From Myotis daubentonii (Eukaryota; Chordata; Mammalia; Chiroptera; Vespertilionidae): a DNA stretch of 64,000 bases. Where the stretch lies: positions 59,272,859 through 59,336,858 of the forward strand of contig NC_081852.1 of the NCBI RefSeq assembly GCF_963259705.1, written 5' to 3'. A model generated the notes under the pieces. The model saw only the letters and a program-made list of their open reading frames with translations, searched no databases and was not told the DNA's origin. Below are positions 12,030 to 23,113 of the stretch, piece by piece. Numbering within the stretch: position 1 is the stretch's first letter; each line of letters begins with the position of its first letter. Both the position numbers and the translations under genes were made by a program.

Positions 12030-13045
12030 TCCCCAAGTTTGATTACATTTATAAATTTACAGCCAATGTTATCTCCGATAAGGGTTTAATCTCCAAAATT
12101 TATAGGGAACTCATACAACTTAACAAAGGAAGACAAACAATCCAATAAAAAAATGAGCAAAGGACCTAAATAGACACTTTTCGAAAGAGGACATACAGAA
12201 GGCTAAGAGACATATGAAAATATGCTCAAAGTCACTAATCATCCAAGAGATGCAAATCAAAACAACAATGAGGTACCATCTCACACCTGTCACAATGGCT
12301 ATCATCAACAAATCAACAAACGACAAGTGCTGGAGAGGATGCAGAGAAAAAGGAACCCTCATGCACTGCTGGTGGGTATGCAGACTGGTGCAGCCACTGT
12401 GGAGAAAAGTATGGAGTTTCCTCAGAAAATTAAAAATGGAACTCCCATTTGACCCAGTGATCCCACTTCTAGGAATATATCCCAAGAAAACAGAAACACC
12501 AATCAGAAAGGATATATGCACCCCTATGTTCATAGCAGCACAATTTACAATAGCTAAGATCTGGAAACAGCCTAAGTGCCCATCAGCAGATGAGTGGATT
12601 AGAAAACTATGGTACACCTACACAATGGAATACTACGCTGCAGTAAAAAGGAAGGAATTCTTACCATTTGCAACAGCATGGATGGAACCAGAGAGTATTA
12701 TGCTAAGTGAAATAAGCGAGTCAGAGAAAGATAAATATCACATGATCTCACTCATTTGTGGAATATAATGAACAACATAAACTGATGAACAAAAATAGAA
12801 CCAAAGACATAGAAGCATCGAACAGACTGTCCAACCTATGAGGGAAGTGGGGGGAAGAGGGGGGAAGAGATCAACCAAAGGACTTGTATGCGTGCATATA
12901 GGCATAACCAATGGACACAGACAGTAGGCAGGTGAGGGCATGTGCTGGGGGGTGTGAGCGGCTGGGGAGAGGTCAATGGGGGAAAAAGGAGACTCATAAT
13001 ATTTTAAAGAATAAAGAATTTAAATTAATTAAACTAAAAAAAATT
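12030..13045 (+). mobile_element. 5'-truncated, relatively young L1 (ORF2 C terminus and 3' UTR)
   Basis: Plus-strand L1 3' end. It contains the ORF2 C-terminal frame (12214-12768), a 3' UTR with a polypurine G-rich stretch (12846-12870), and an A-rich end with AATAAAG near 13010. Upstream of 12214 the L1 reading continues (SDKGLISKIYRELIQL-like) but is broken by stops. It is truncated at the 5' end, so it could not move by itself. Confidence 0.85.
12214..12768 (+). pseudogene. L1 ORF2p C-terminal fragment (uninterrupted 184 codons)
   Basis: The open frame reads [16 protein letters not shown] (here [20 protein letters not shown]), then [50 protein letters not shown] and [14 protein letters not shown], ending LICGI and a TAA stop. 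This is the conserved cysteine-rich and C-terminal segment of the L1 ORF2 protein. The endonuclease and reverse transcriptase domains are missing because of 5' truncation. The frame is a remnant, not a host gene. Its intactness marks the insertion as young relative to the other L1 pieces here. Confidence 0.9.
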
Positions 13046-13420
13046 ATAAATCTACAGCTTGAAAAAGCTACAAGAACTCCAAGCCTGAAAGCCGCAGAGA
13101 AAATCAGACTAAAGTGTGACATAAGTTGCTGTGAACCAGCTAAAAAACAGGACCCTGAAGTAGGGAAAAGACACATCACATACAGAGAAGCTGAAGAGGA
13201 TGAGGCTCAGGTCTCTCAGGCCAGCGCAAGGCCGGGACAAGGGGACGACAGCCTTAAAGGACTGAAAGAAACACGGAGAGGCTGGGATTCTGTCTACAAC
13301 AAAAATGTCATTCAAACATGAAGACAAAGACTTTCTCAGAAAACAAAAGCTGAGAGAATTCATGGGGGATTTGTGCTAAATGGGACAGAGAAGTCCCCAG
13401 GCTGAAGGAATATGGTACCA
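13046..13420 (+). mobile_element. Old L1 5'-region fragment (right part of the interrupted copy)
   Basis: Plus-strand sequence with the old L1 motif order CAGGACCCTGAAG, TTAAAGGACTGAAAGAAAC, GGATTCTGTCTACA, AATGTCATTCAAACATGAAG and AAAGCTGAGAGAATTCATGG. This resembles the 5' non-coding part of ancient L1s. It continues the orientation of 11280-11775. Confidence 0.5.
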
Positions 13421-13639
13421 GGTAGAAACCTGATCTCCACAGAGTGCTGCAAACGGCAGGCGGACATAAGCGATGTTAACTATTTAAAGCAAAATCATGC
13501 CAGTGTGGACTCTGTATAAAACCTCTCTGCCCACAGCACAGGCCACCAGGGACAAAAGGTTCCATTGTGACCGGTCACTGGAGCTCCTGGACACGCTGCA
13601 CCTGCTGCTCACCTGCACTTTCTCACCTCTGTGAAATGT

Positions 13640-13915
13640 CATTTTCTGTGAAATGCCTCGCTTTCCCAAGGGGTGGTTTTTCTTATTGACACACAGAGGT
13701 TCCTTATATATTTAATACTAATTTCTGTCAGGAAAGTGTGTTGCAAATATCTTTCCCCTAAAGTGGCTAGAGCTTTATTTTTAGAGTGCCTTTTGATACA
13801 GTTTTAAATTTGAACGTGGTGCAAAGTATCACTCTTTTTTTTTTGGTAGGCCATACTTCTTGCACCTTCTTCTATGTGGCCCCTCTGTTCATAGCAGCAC
13901 AATTTACAAAGCTAC
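13640..13915 (-). mobile_element. L1 3'-region relic
   Basis: Antisense L1 phrases include AGAGGTTCCTTATATATTTA, TTGCAAATATCTTTCCCC and GTGCCTTTTGATACAG. A short sense-orientation L1-like piece (TTCATAGCAGCACAATTTAC, about 13889) follows. The mixture suggests rearranged old copies. Confidence 0.45.
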
Positions 13916-13920
13916 ACAGG

Positions 13921-13967
<47 letters not shown>

Positions 13968-13982
13968 CACACATGCACGCGC
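13921..13982. repeat. (GT)n/(GC)n microsatellite
   Basis: An alternating purine-pyrimidine tract: about 20 GT units to 13960, then GCGCGCACACACATGCACGC. The strict alternation is favourable to left-handed Z-DNA. It lies about 480 bp from exon 3. Confidence 0.95.
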
Positions 13983-14185
13983 ATAGCAGCCTCTGGCTCC
14001 GTCCTCCCGCAGGCGACGGGCTCTGTCCTCGTCTTACTGTGACAACTGTAGCTGTGAGCTGCTAGGTGAAGACCAGTCCTGTCTGTCCATCTGTCTATCC
14101 ATCCTCAGCAGCAGCAGACCACACAAGGTGTAACCTCTGGCACACATGGATGGGACCCCTGCCTGGAGCCCAGGGCTAAAGTCTC

Positions 14186-14320
14186 AGAACCCAAGGCATC
14201 ACAGTCACCCTCTGAACTCCTCCCAGGAGGCACGCTGTCACCCTGTGGCTCCTCTCTCCCAGGAAACAACCTGTCACCCTGTGGCTCCCCCCTGCCAGGA
14301 GGCATGCTGTCACGCACTTG
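14186..14320. repeat. 36-bp tandem repeat, about 3 copies
   Basis: Two clear 36-bp units start at 14222 and 14258, with a partial third at 14294. Each contains CCAGGA, then CTGTCACCCTGTGGCTCC in the first two. A degenerate earlier unit is suggested at about 14186-14221. It lies 140-270 bp from exon 3, in the part of intron 3 next to the exon 3 donor. Confidence 0.7.
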
Positions 14321-14458
14321 GGCCACACCTTTTCTCTTTGGAAAACTGGCTCACCCATGGGGCTTCACCACGGTGAGGCTACACCCACGTTTCCATAGAA
14401 AGCACCCCAACACCCTGCCCTGGGAGGAAGCAGGGCCATGGCATGCGCCCAGACTTAC

Positions 14459-14559
14459 TTGACGAACTTGTCCACGTGTGACATGGAGGCTTCGTAGTTC
14501 TTCCCCCCGAACTCCTGGCAGTGCAGGGCCATGAAGTGCGGCTTGTGCGTGTGGACGAC
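14459..14559 (-). CDS. INPP5A: INPP5A exon 3, with the QE metal-binding motif
   Basis: This 101-nt minus-strand exon has acceptor CTTCCTTCCCAG| and donor GTCAA|GTAAGT. It encodes 33 codons plus two bases of the next codon (phase 2 donor). The translation begins VVHTHKPHFMALHCQEFGGK and ends SMSHVDKFV plus the start of a Lys codon. The HFMALHCQEFGG stretch fits the conserved beta-strand of the DNase I/APE1-like fold in which the Glu of 'QE' coordinates the catalytic Mg2+; that role is family knowledge. The exon joins the Gln codon of exon 2 in phase 0 to give FYQ-VVHTHK. The split Lys codon is completed by the first base of exon 4 (AA|A). No frameshift or stop is present. Third positions are GC-rich compared with the flanking intron. 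Confidence 0.96.
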
Positions 14560-14769
14560 CTGGGAAGGAAGCATAGGACAGGGCCGTTGAAACCAAGGGT
14601 CCCTATGACTTTAAATTTAGTTTTAGATCCTGGCTCTAGAAATCATCTCTCTCTATATACACACCCCTCAGAGACCCAGTCTTTCCTCCGATAATCAGCA
14701 ATGCCCGAGGCAGAAGACAGAAGCCTGGACCTGAGTACTGGTCACACAGTCTGGACCTCTGCAGGCTAA
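14560..14769. other. Unique sequence next to exon 3
   Basis: Contains the exon 3 acceptor tract at 14560-14572. Nothing else recognised. Confidence 0.4.
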
Positions 14770-15150
14770 TGGTAACATCTGGACCTGAGTTATGTGTCAG
14801 CTCCTGAGCCCTAAGGTGAAACATTCCCTGGCTACTTTCCCACGAGATGGGACAGAGGGTCACTGGGGCAGTGACCGCAAGCTGCCCTCAAGACCTGAAG
14901 AGATGATTCATCACCCCCTCCAACCAATCAGCTCCCAGCACGACTCCAACCCCTAACCCCCGAGTCTTGCGACTTTGCCCTATACCATTGTAACCTACAC
15001 GCCATCAGAGAGTTTGGGCTTTGAGCATTGGCTTCCCGTCTGGATGGCACCATTCATAAGAAAGTCACCAATATTTCTCCACTAGAGTCCTCGGTGTTTG
15101 TATGTGGCTCTGCCAGCGCTGGCTGGACAGACCCCCTCTTCTATACACCA
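14770..15150 (+). mobile_element. Endogenous retrovirus LTR-like relic
   Basis: The order CCAACCAATCAGCTCCC, CCCCTAACCCCCGAGTCTTG, GAGAGTTTGGGCTTTGAGCA, TTGGCTTCCCGTCTGG and TCCTCGGTGTTTGTATG resembles a mammalian ERV LTR (U3 to U5). There is no coding sequence nearby, so it is a solitary, degraded LTR if correct. The family is not assigned. Confidence 0.4.
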
Positions 15151-16384
15151 CCAGGGGTTGCACAGAGCTGCACGGGCACCATCACGTCTGTGAGGAAGGG
15201 GGCTGGCGGGACAAATGGCCCCACATCTGCAATGGGGCTCTGACAACCACTGGGTCATAACACAAAACTGCCTCTGACCCCCTGCAGCTAACTGACCACA
15301 CTGGGAGATTGGGTGACCCGTGCGGACATGGTGGGCATCTCAGGGTGACCCCCCTTGAGGGCTCACTCAGCAGCTGAGTGACTCACAGGTCATGTGAGTA
15401 GGTGTTGACCAGCACCTGCTCACAGAGGAGACAAGGCACTCGCCAGCCCTGCCCTGGAGCGCCAGGGGTGGAGTGTCACCAGGGGGCCGCTGTTAGGGTG
15501 ATGAGGTAGCTTTGCCACAACAGCCACCAAAGGGCTTCGCCCAGCCCGCAGGGTGCAGGGAGGGAGGGCTACTTGGGAGTCAGGAGGGGCCGGTAAGGGG
15601 CCACAGGGATTTCACAGCAAGGACCAGCTTCAGGGACACCAGGAGGCAGAGGGAGGTGAGGCAGCTTGCCCAGCAACACTCAGAGAAATCACGCCCACCT
15701 GCCACACCCAGCAGGGAAGTCCCACTCTCTCCAGAGCCCACAGCCCGTTGGCCTGCCACCCCACCCAGAGCTGCCGCCAGGCAGACAGCAGCAAATAAAC
15801 CCAGAGAAAGAAAAGAAAGAAACACTGAAGGATGGAGAGCAGCGGGACGGAAACAGATGCACAGTCAGGGCCAGCAGGCCAGAGTGGTTCTGTGATGGGA
15901 CGGGACTGGTCACCCCGGCTAGACCGAGAAGAGCCACACCGCAGCTACCAACCAACAGGAGATCACAAAGACCCTGCAGGCGTTTCCATGGTAGTAAGAG
16001 CACCTTACGTGGCATCACAGACTTGCAACATTGGCACCCAGACATGGGGGAGGCCCAGAGGCTGACTTGGAGGGGTGGCCAGAAAGCCTGGGGTCTGAAA
16101 ACTCGGAAAAGCCTCGGCTCATCACATATCCACAGCGAAGAGAATGCAGGGCGTAGGCCCTGTGCAAGACGCGGATCTAGGGAAGGAAAGAGACGAAAGG
16201 GGGAGAGGCAGCCGTGGGCAACTGGGCACAGAGGAGAAGAGACGGAAAGGGGGAAATGGACCGCAAGCCAGAGGAGGACCGTCACGTCACCGCAAGGCAG
16301 ACATACTCGAGGTCTCCCAGCGTACCTGGACGAGCTGGACGGACAGAAGAGGGTGCTGTTAAACCAGGAATCCCATAAAAACAT
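15151..16384. other. Unique GC-rich intronic sequence with chance open frames
   Basis: Contains a 245-codon plus-strand frame (15666-16403) overlapped by a 231-codon minus-strand frame. Neither has a recognisable domain, splice context or amino-acid composition of a real protein. I regard both as stop-poor GC-rich artefacts. Confidence 0.45.
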
Positions 16385-17284
16385 CCTAGTAGCCGTAAGC
16401 TGAAGGGAGAGAAGTTCAACAAGTCCCTACAAAGCTGCTGCAAAAATAAGAAAAAATTGACACACATAAACCAAGAGAAGGGCTCCACCCAGAAAAAGAA
16501 TCACGAAGCAGAGTGGAATTACAAGCCTATACTGCAAACTGAATTACATGCATTCAAACAAGCATTTGAGAAAATGGAAAACCAAAATCAGAAACTCAAA
16601 ACTAAAATAGAAATTGGAAGGGGGTGTTGGTTGGGATAGAAAGAGTGCTGATTAACCCAAGGGAAGAAACAAAAGAAAAAGACAAAATCATCACAGAGAA
16701 AAGGTGCCCAGGAGAGAATCGACTAGAGGGAAATTCACAATGGCACTGAAACCAGAAAGACCAACCAAGAGAGTAAAGATGACAACGAGAAAATGGGAGA
16801 GAAAGACATGAAAACGAAGGTGAGCAAAGAAGAACATTCCCATCATCAAAGTCCCCGGAGAGAGACCAAAAGGGGACCAAACTAATATTTAAAATAATAA
16901 TCCAAGAAAACTTTCCAAATAGAAAAAAACTGAACTTACACAATGAAAGGGCTCACTGGGCACCTGAGAAAATTAACCCAAAACAATCAGCTTCAAGCCG
17001 AATCCCAGTCAGAACACGAGATTTCAAAGATAAGGATACAATCCTCAAGGTCTCCAGGGACAAAGATCAGTTAACATTAAAATAAAATAAAAAACAGATT
17101 GGCACCAGACTTATCAAAACCAACATAAATCAAGGCGGCAATGGAAGAACTTTTTTTTTTTAATCTCAATGAAATAAAGCATAAGCCAAGGATTACCTAT
17201 TCTGCCAAGTATCCTTCAAATACCAAAGTCATAGAAAAACAGTTTTCAATATACAAAAACCTAGGAAATGTCATCTCCGTCAGC
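16385..17284 (+). mobile_element. Old L1 5' half fragment
   Basis: A-rich plus-strand sequence. Typical phrases are CATTCAAACAAGCATTTGAG, AGAAACTCAAAACTAAAATA, AAAGATAAGGATACAATCCT and CCAAGGATTACCTATTCTGC. The last corresponds to the 5' non-coding region of ancient L1s. Heavily mutated, with no open frame. An internal T-run occurs at 17152-17162. Confidence 0.5.
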
Positions 17285-17525
17285 CCTTTATGAGGAATCT
17301 GTGAGCAGGGCTGGACAAACACTTTCCATGAGTTGGATCAATGTTTTAGGATTTGTGGCCACAATGTCTTTGTGGGAACAGATCCACTCTACCAGTGTGG
17401 ACATGAGCAGCCACAGGATGCTACAGGAGTGGGCATAGCCACGCACCAATAGAACTTAATTCCAAACCTGGCAGCAGGCGTGGTTTGGCTGGGAGTGAGG
17501 GGTAGTTTGCTGACCCATAATACTG
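17285..17525 (+). mobile_element. Ancient hAT-Charlie-like element relic
   Basis: Begins near GGCTGGACAAACACTTTCCAT and ends with GTAGTTTGCTGACCC. In between it has TTTTAGGATTTGTGGCCA and CCAATAGAACTTAATTCC. This layout matches a widespread ancient mammalian non-autonomous hAT family. Diverged and without detectable target duplications. Confidence 0.5.
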
Positions 17526-17549
17526 TCTACTGGGGTTTTCAATGTACAC

Positions 17550-17811
17550 CAACATCATACACGTGCCATTTGATTTCAAGATTTCTACATTTACATGAAG
17601 CAGTATAATGTCAACTCAAACATTTAGACCCAAAGATCATAAATCTAGATCAACCACTTAAAATGTTTTAAAAGCCAATAAAAAATTAAAATGGAATGCA
17701 AAGAAACTGAATAATCCACAAGGAAAGGGGAATGGAGAAACAAAGGAACAAAAGCAGAGGGTATGAACAGAGAGCAGCAACGACATGGTAGACACAGATT
17801 CCAATGTCAGT
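17550..17811 (+). mobile_element. Old L1-like A-rich fragment
   Basis: A-rich sequence between two hAT relics, with L1 5'-region flavour (GGAAAGGGGAATGGAGAAAC, ACATGGTAGACACAGATTCC). The order suggests it continues the L1 of 16385-17284. Low certainty. Confidence 0.3.
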
Positions 17812-17990
17812 GGTCTAGACTGCACTGTGCAGAAAGGCAGCCTCGGGTCCTAGGGGGCTGCTTAAACTAATTAAAATTAAAGATGTTTAAAATTCAGCAC
17901 TAGTCGCATTTCAAGTGGTAAATAGCCACACGTCGCCAGTGGCTACGGTGCTGGACAGCACAGAAACGGAACATTCCCACCATCAGAGAA
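17812..17990 (-). mobile_element. Ancient hAT MITE relic
   Basis: Carries TTAAACTAATTAAAATTAAA, CATTTCAAGTGGTAAATAGC, CACACGTCGCCAGTGGCTAC and GTGCTGGACAGCACAG. This is the order of a common mammalian-wide short hAT element built around 'GTGGCTA..TGGACAGC'. Diverged. Confidence 0.5.
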
Positions 17991-18399
17991 AGCTCTGCTA
18001 GGCCAGACAAGATGGCTAAACACTGCAGTCTCAGGCGGGGAGTGACGGCACGCAGAGCAGAGCACTGAGGCACTGCTGCCTGTCAGAGGCAGACCTCCAG
18101 CAGAGACACGGACAGACCAGTCACAGGTAGGAAAGAGGCAGGCAGCATGCACGGGAGGCGAGGAAGGCTGGTGTGGCCACGTTAGTGAGACGAAGGACTG
18201 CCAGACAAAGAGAACATTCGTAGTGACCATGACAGTTCATCAAGAAGATGGCACAACCATACATATGCATGTGGCTGAAAACAGAAACATGCACACACAT
18301 GCACAGGCACACAGTGGTATGTGTACGCGCACACAGTCAGTCAAGACACAGAAGACACCGTCAACACCTTGATCTAAAACCCAGACAACAACTACAGAC
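17991..18399. other. Intronic sequence, possibly old L1
   Basis: No confident element. A CA-rich patch lies at about 18285-18335. Composition and neighbours fit a degraded L1, but no diagnostic phrase was found. Confidence 0.3.
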
Positions 18400-18850
18400 C
18401 ACATGCTCTTCCAAGGCCTCTCTCTGAGAAAGGCCTGTACTGGGCCATAAACAAGCTCCAATGGGCTTTGAAAGATGGAACCAGAGGGGCTCTGTTTTCT
18501 GACCACACGGAAGCAAAATCAAGCTGAGGGAAGGCGACCAGATCACGAAGAGTGCGCTGTTGGATTCCACTTACATAGAACTCTAGACAAGGCAAACTGA
18601 CGGACAGTGAGTGACAGAAAGCAAGCTAGTGGCTGCCCAGTGTGAGGCTGGAAGGAGGCAGTGACAGGGTACTAGGAACCTGTGAGGGCGATGGACACGC
18701 TCATTCTCTGGATCACGATGGCTTCCCAGGTGTAGACGTACCACAAAACCCATCAAACTTCACACTTTAAATATGTGAAGTCTACTGTACATCAGTTTAT
18801 ATCTCCATAGCATTGTGAAAAAGTTAATTTCTACCAAAATACTGTTTCGT
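18400..18850 (+). mobile_element. Old L1 fragment (ORF2 piece and 3' UTR)
   Basis: Plus-strand phrases TACTGGGCCATAAACAAGCT and TTCTGACCACACGGAAGCAA resemble L1 ORF2. They are followed by GATTCCACTTACATAGAACT, CTAGTGGCTGCCCAGTG and TGTACATCAGTTTATATCTC, typical of old L1 3' ends. Heavily mutated. Confidence 0.5.
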
Positions 18851-18965
18851 TTCAATATACAACTACAAATAATTATGAAACAACTGGTAAGGTCTGAATG
18901 CTGACTGGATATTTAATGATATGATGTATTAACCTTAGATGTAATAATGACACTGTGAGGATTGG

Positions 18966-19172
18966 TTTTTTTTAAAATATATTGTTATTGATTTCACAGA
19001 GGAAAGGAGAGGGAGAAAGAGATAGAAACATCAATGATGAGAGATAATCATTGATTGGCTGCCACCTGCATGCCCCCCACTGGGGATTGAGCCTACAACC
19101 CTGACAGGTAATCGAACCATGACCTCCTGGTTCATAGGTCGGCGTTCAACTATTGAGCCACACTGGTGGGGC
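18966..19172 (-). mobile_element. Ves-type SINE
   Basis: Minus orientation. The T-rich end is at the left (18966-18976). The body reads GAAACATCAATGATGAGAGA, TGCATGCCCCCCACTGGGGA and CATGACCTCCTGGTTCATAG, ending GAGCCACACTGGTGGGGC. Probable imperfect duplications are TGTGAGGATTGGTTTT at the left and TATGAGGGTTGTTTTA at the right. Confidence 0.9.
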
Positions 19173-22100
19173 TATGAGGGTTGTTTTAAAAAATCTTTTA
19201 GAGAGACATACTGGAGTACTCATTAGTAAATGACACAGACCAGTTGCTGCTTTAAGTGGTTATGGGGCGGGAGGCGTGGGTGGAGGCACAATTGAAATAA
19301 ACTGGCCGTGAGTTGGAAACTGTTGAATGGAGTTCACTGTACTGTCCTTTCTCTGTAAGTTTGAAATTCGCCATGATAAAAAGTTTGCTGACCACACTCA
19401 TTGAACTCAGTGAGATCCAAACCAGAAACCCAAAGGATTCCTCACCGTCCTGCCACCCAGGGCAGCACCGTCTGGCCCATTGGAGGTCATTCTGGGCTGG
19501 ACGCTGCTCGACACTGCCCTATGAGCATGGGAAATGTGATTTCCTATTAATCTTTGATCTTCCCTGGCTCCTTAATGGAAGGCAAGCAGGAAAGAGATAC
19601 TAAGGTCTCTTCTTACGCCCCTCTCTGGAAGCAGCTGGAAAACTACTCTGCCAGCCAACTCTCGGGAGGGCAGGTGCCCCGATCAGATGGTAAGACCTCC
19701 AGCGCTTGGGCATCTGTAACCACATCACTCAAAGGGCAGCCTGAGAAACACAACTTAGAGATTTCATTTCAAAGACATTTAATTACTGCATAAGATGAGA
19801 AATTCAAAATCACTCATCGGGAGATGATCATTTTTGTGACATGCTGTGGGAAATTTTTGCTAACAGTAAAAATATTTTCTCTGCAAGTGAGTGATGCTGT
19901 GGGGTACTCCATGGGGCAAATGTAAGCCTCTGTGATAGCACCATAACTCTCGCTGACTCGGGAAGGAAGGCAGATGGGAGCAGGGGCTGGGCTCCCGGGG
20001 CTGTCAGCCTGGACCATGCCCTCCATCGGGCACTCACCAACAGAACCCCAGTAACAGGTGGGACTTGTGTTGCAGCTTGAAAAAGAAAGCCAAGGCTGGT
20101 TTCTAAACATCCCAGGAATCACGGCCCTCGGGACAGATGTGTCCTCAATGGTCAGCAAGACAGCACCTGCTCAACCTGCTGTGCAGGCATGGCTTGCTGG
20201 TAAGTGTCAGACAGCCAGCTCACTGGGGCAAAACCCATTTCACTGTGCAAACACCCCCACGAGGCCCATGTCCAGCTCCTGATGTGACGTCACAGAACAC
20301 AGAGTTCGGGGCACACATTGCTATAGCTCCCTGCTAAGACACAACATAAATAACCAGGATCCCAACAGTAACACATAGAAAGCCATTAGGAAGTGATGAG
20401 TACCAGGCACTCGCTACCTTTGGTTTTAATATGATTTACTCAGTTGGAGGCTTATAGAATTAGATCTTTAATACTGCTCTAGTGAGCACATTGCTCCCAT
20501 TCCTGGCATCTGCCAGCTCCCTCAAGCTGGCCCAGGTCACTCTGCAGGGCAGGGCAGTCCCAGAAGCATGCCGCTTGGATGCTGCTATGTCACTTCCTGG
20601 AGGGACCCCGTGCCCGTGCCCAGGGCTCTCTGAGTGTCCACTTCCTAGGAGCCTATGCTCATGGATGGTCACTGCACACAGACTGGACACAGTGGGGGTC
20701 CCTGCCTGGTGGTATGAGTCCACGCCACCCTGAATGCTGGGAGATGGGCTGTGGGACAGAGCTGCTGGCCTTCCCCAGGCTGGGAAGGGGCTCTGGAACC
20801 TGGATGGTCCTGGACAAGATCCCTGCAAGGCCGACGGCACCGACATCTTGAGGACAGTGCAGGGCAGGGATCTTGTCTAGGCTGGGAAATGCATCTCAGT
20901 AAAGCAAGAATTCAACACGGGCCTCCGCCCATCCCAGCTGCAGCTCACATCCTGCCTGACAGTGAGGCTGGCCTGCCTTCACCTGGGACCCCACATGAGT
21001 CACTGCCCAAAGCTGCACATTTGCTTGACCAAAATTCTACAAAAAAAGGAGCTGCTTCTAACTTTAGGGGGGAAATAGGCAACTGATAAAAATACGTGGG
21101 TTCTTTCATAGGAAAGCTAAAGAAAACTATTTTGGAAAAGAGCAAATTACAAATTTTGGCAGGAAAGAGCAGAGAGAATTAAAAACAACAACACAGCAAC
21201 CAGCCAAACAGAAAGCAGCTCCCCGTTCCTGACGCTATGCAGGTGGCGAGCTGGGGCAGCTCTGGGTTCCCAGGCAGCACACGGCAGTCCGTCACGGCCC
21301 CTCGCTGGCCAGGAGTCAGCGTTAAAAATAGAAACGGCCAGGCCTTGTTAGGCTTTCTCCAAAGAGGAGTATCTGAGTGACCTAAAAAGGAATTACATCC
21401 TCCACACAGCCCAGTGGGATCCTGATACCCAAGATAAGGAGTAGAAAAAGGACAAAGAATTTCTTGAGAGGAAAAGAGGGCTGCCACTTACCAGCTGTGC
21501 TCTGCAAACACCCTGCCCTGAGCTCGTCTGCTCACCCTCGCCTGGGATGGATCCCCAGGCTGCCCACTCCTCTTTCCAGGGCTGTGCTGTGTGGGTGCAG
21601 CTCCATGCGGCCCTGATCGGACACCCTCCTGGAGTCCACCGATGGGGGCAGTGGCTGCCAGCAGTGTGGACAGCAGGCACGCCTCCTTGCTTCGTGCACA
21701 CGGGAAGCCACACATTTGTGTGACCTCCCCCTCAGGCCTCATGGCCGCCCATCAGTGAAGGTGTCTCCCTGCCCACGTGCTCAGGATGTGCGAACCACCG
21801 TCCACTCTGAAGCAGAACTAGGGTTTTCTTGGTAGGCACTGGGTGGGCTGGAGGGCTGACTGCGAAGGCTGAGCAGCAGGCCCTGGACAGGAGAGCCACC
21901 ATTTATTTACACTGATCTGGACAGCTGGACAAGAGGCTGCATTTTCAGAGACAGAGATGTGGACGTAGGGACACCACCAAACCTGTAGCCCCGGGACATC
22001 AAAGCTCTACGTGAACTGATGAGTCTTAACCAGAAAGCACTTTCCCTCTGAAGGAGCAAGCAGAAGCACATAGGCTCCTGCCACGCCTCAGGCACTCGCC

Positions 22101-22879
22101 TGTCTTTGTACTGACTGCAGGGGCCAGTGGTGACCACAGCCTCAAGGTCACAGTGCAAGATGCCACAGAGCCACCCCTGGGAACCTTCTCCCTGAAGCCA
22201 GCCTGCCTAGCAGACTTCCATTAAGCCCTATGGCTGCTGGACCATATCAAGTTCATAGGGGACTGTGACCACTCAGGGGCCAGATAAACCTGCCCTCTCT
22301 GCTCCATCGCAGTGGCATCCCACAGCCCCTGACCCTCAGCTACCCTCCCAGCCACCAATGACTGTTTCTTCCTTATCAAGACCCCTCCCGCCAGCCCTAA
22401 TCTTCCAAAGGGCCTGCCCTGGCCGCCAGGATAGTCCCAGCTGCACCCTCCCAGATGTCGCCGGATGCTCTGTCTCCTCGTCACCCCCATTGAGAATCCC
22501 AAGTGAGCCCCGAAGAGCTCCCAGAGGAGCTGTCACTCCTCTTCCCTCAGGTCCTGAGGTCCCACCCTGCCTACTGGTCCAACTGAGATCCTCCTCTTTG
22601 CTCAAGGGTCAGATCTGCCCTCTCTGCTCCCCTGCAGCAGGTGGCCTGCTCTCTGTCACTGAAAGAGCCACCTCCCCATCTCTGCTGCCTTCTTCCTCCA
22701 CCCTGCCTGGCGGGGGAGGCACACCTCACCCCTGCCAGCACTGCTGACCCGACTCTACTACCCTCTCCTCCATCGATGGACACACAGTCCAGTCTCTGCA
22801 GAACCTCCTGACAGGCACCCCCAGTGAGACCTGTCGCCGGATCCATGTCCCCTGCTTAGCCACTGGTATGGCCTTTGGA
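19173..22879. other. Unique intronic sequence
   Basis: About 3.7 kb without a recognised gene or confident repeat. Short open frames are not supported by splice sites or motifs. An L1-3'-like tail (GTAAGTTTGAAATTCGCCAT) occurs near 19356. Confidence 0.4.
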
Positions 22880-22990
22880 ATCACGGGCTCCATCTTGTGA
22901 CTGCGACTACTTCGCTGTGGGGCCTGGGAGCCTCCCATGGCCTCTTCAAACCTCAGTGTTCTCCTCTGTAAAATGGGGTGCTGAGCATGG
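22880..22990 (+). mobile_element. MIR SINE fragment
   Basis: CTTCAAACCTCAGTGTTCTC followed by CTCTGTAAAATGGGGTGCTG matches the core of MIR (CTCAGTTTCCTCATCTGTAAAATGGGG). Ancient and partial. Confidence 0.6.
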
Positions 22991-23113
22991 CCACACCACC
23001 GCTGCTCTGATGGGGGAAGAAGGCCAGTGCAGCTGGCAGCGATGCCCTGCACAGCAGCAGGAACCACATGGAAGGAACAGGAGGGGAAACATGAGCCCAC
23101 AGATCACCTAGAA

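Larger units (their letters stand above)
10816..14458 (-). other. INPP5A: INPP5A intron 3 (3,643 bp, complete)
   Basis: Complete intron between exons 3 and 4, with GTAAGT donor and CCTTCCAG acceptor, phase 2. It is dominated by L1 material in the plus orientation, which is antisense to the gene. An older L1 segment is interrupted by a Ves SINE and a younger L1 3' end. It also holds a GT/GC microsatellite and a 36-bp tandem repeat close to exon 3. Confidence 0.9.

Noticed and set aside
12214..12768. 184-codon frame as a possible host gene
   Set aside because: The sequence is the C terminus of L1 ORF2 protein, followed by an L1 3' UTR and A-rich end.
13921..13982. Cys/Val-repeat open frames across GT and CA repeats
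   Set aside because: They are translations of microsatellites, not proteins. The same holds for frames over 58300-58680.
15666..16403. 245-codon plus-strand frame overlapped by a 231-codon minus-strand frame
   Set aside because: Both are stop-poor by composition, low-complexity in places and without domain or splice support. The overlap on opposite strands is typical of chance frames in GC-rich DNA.
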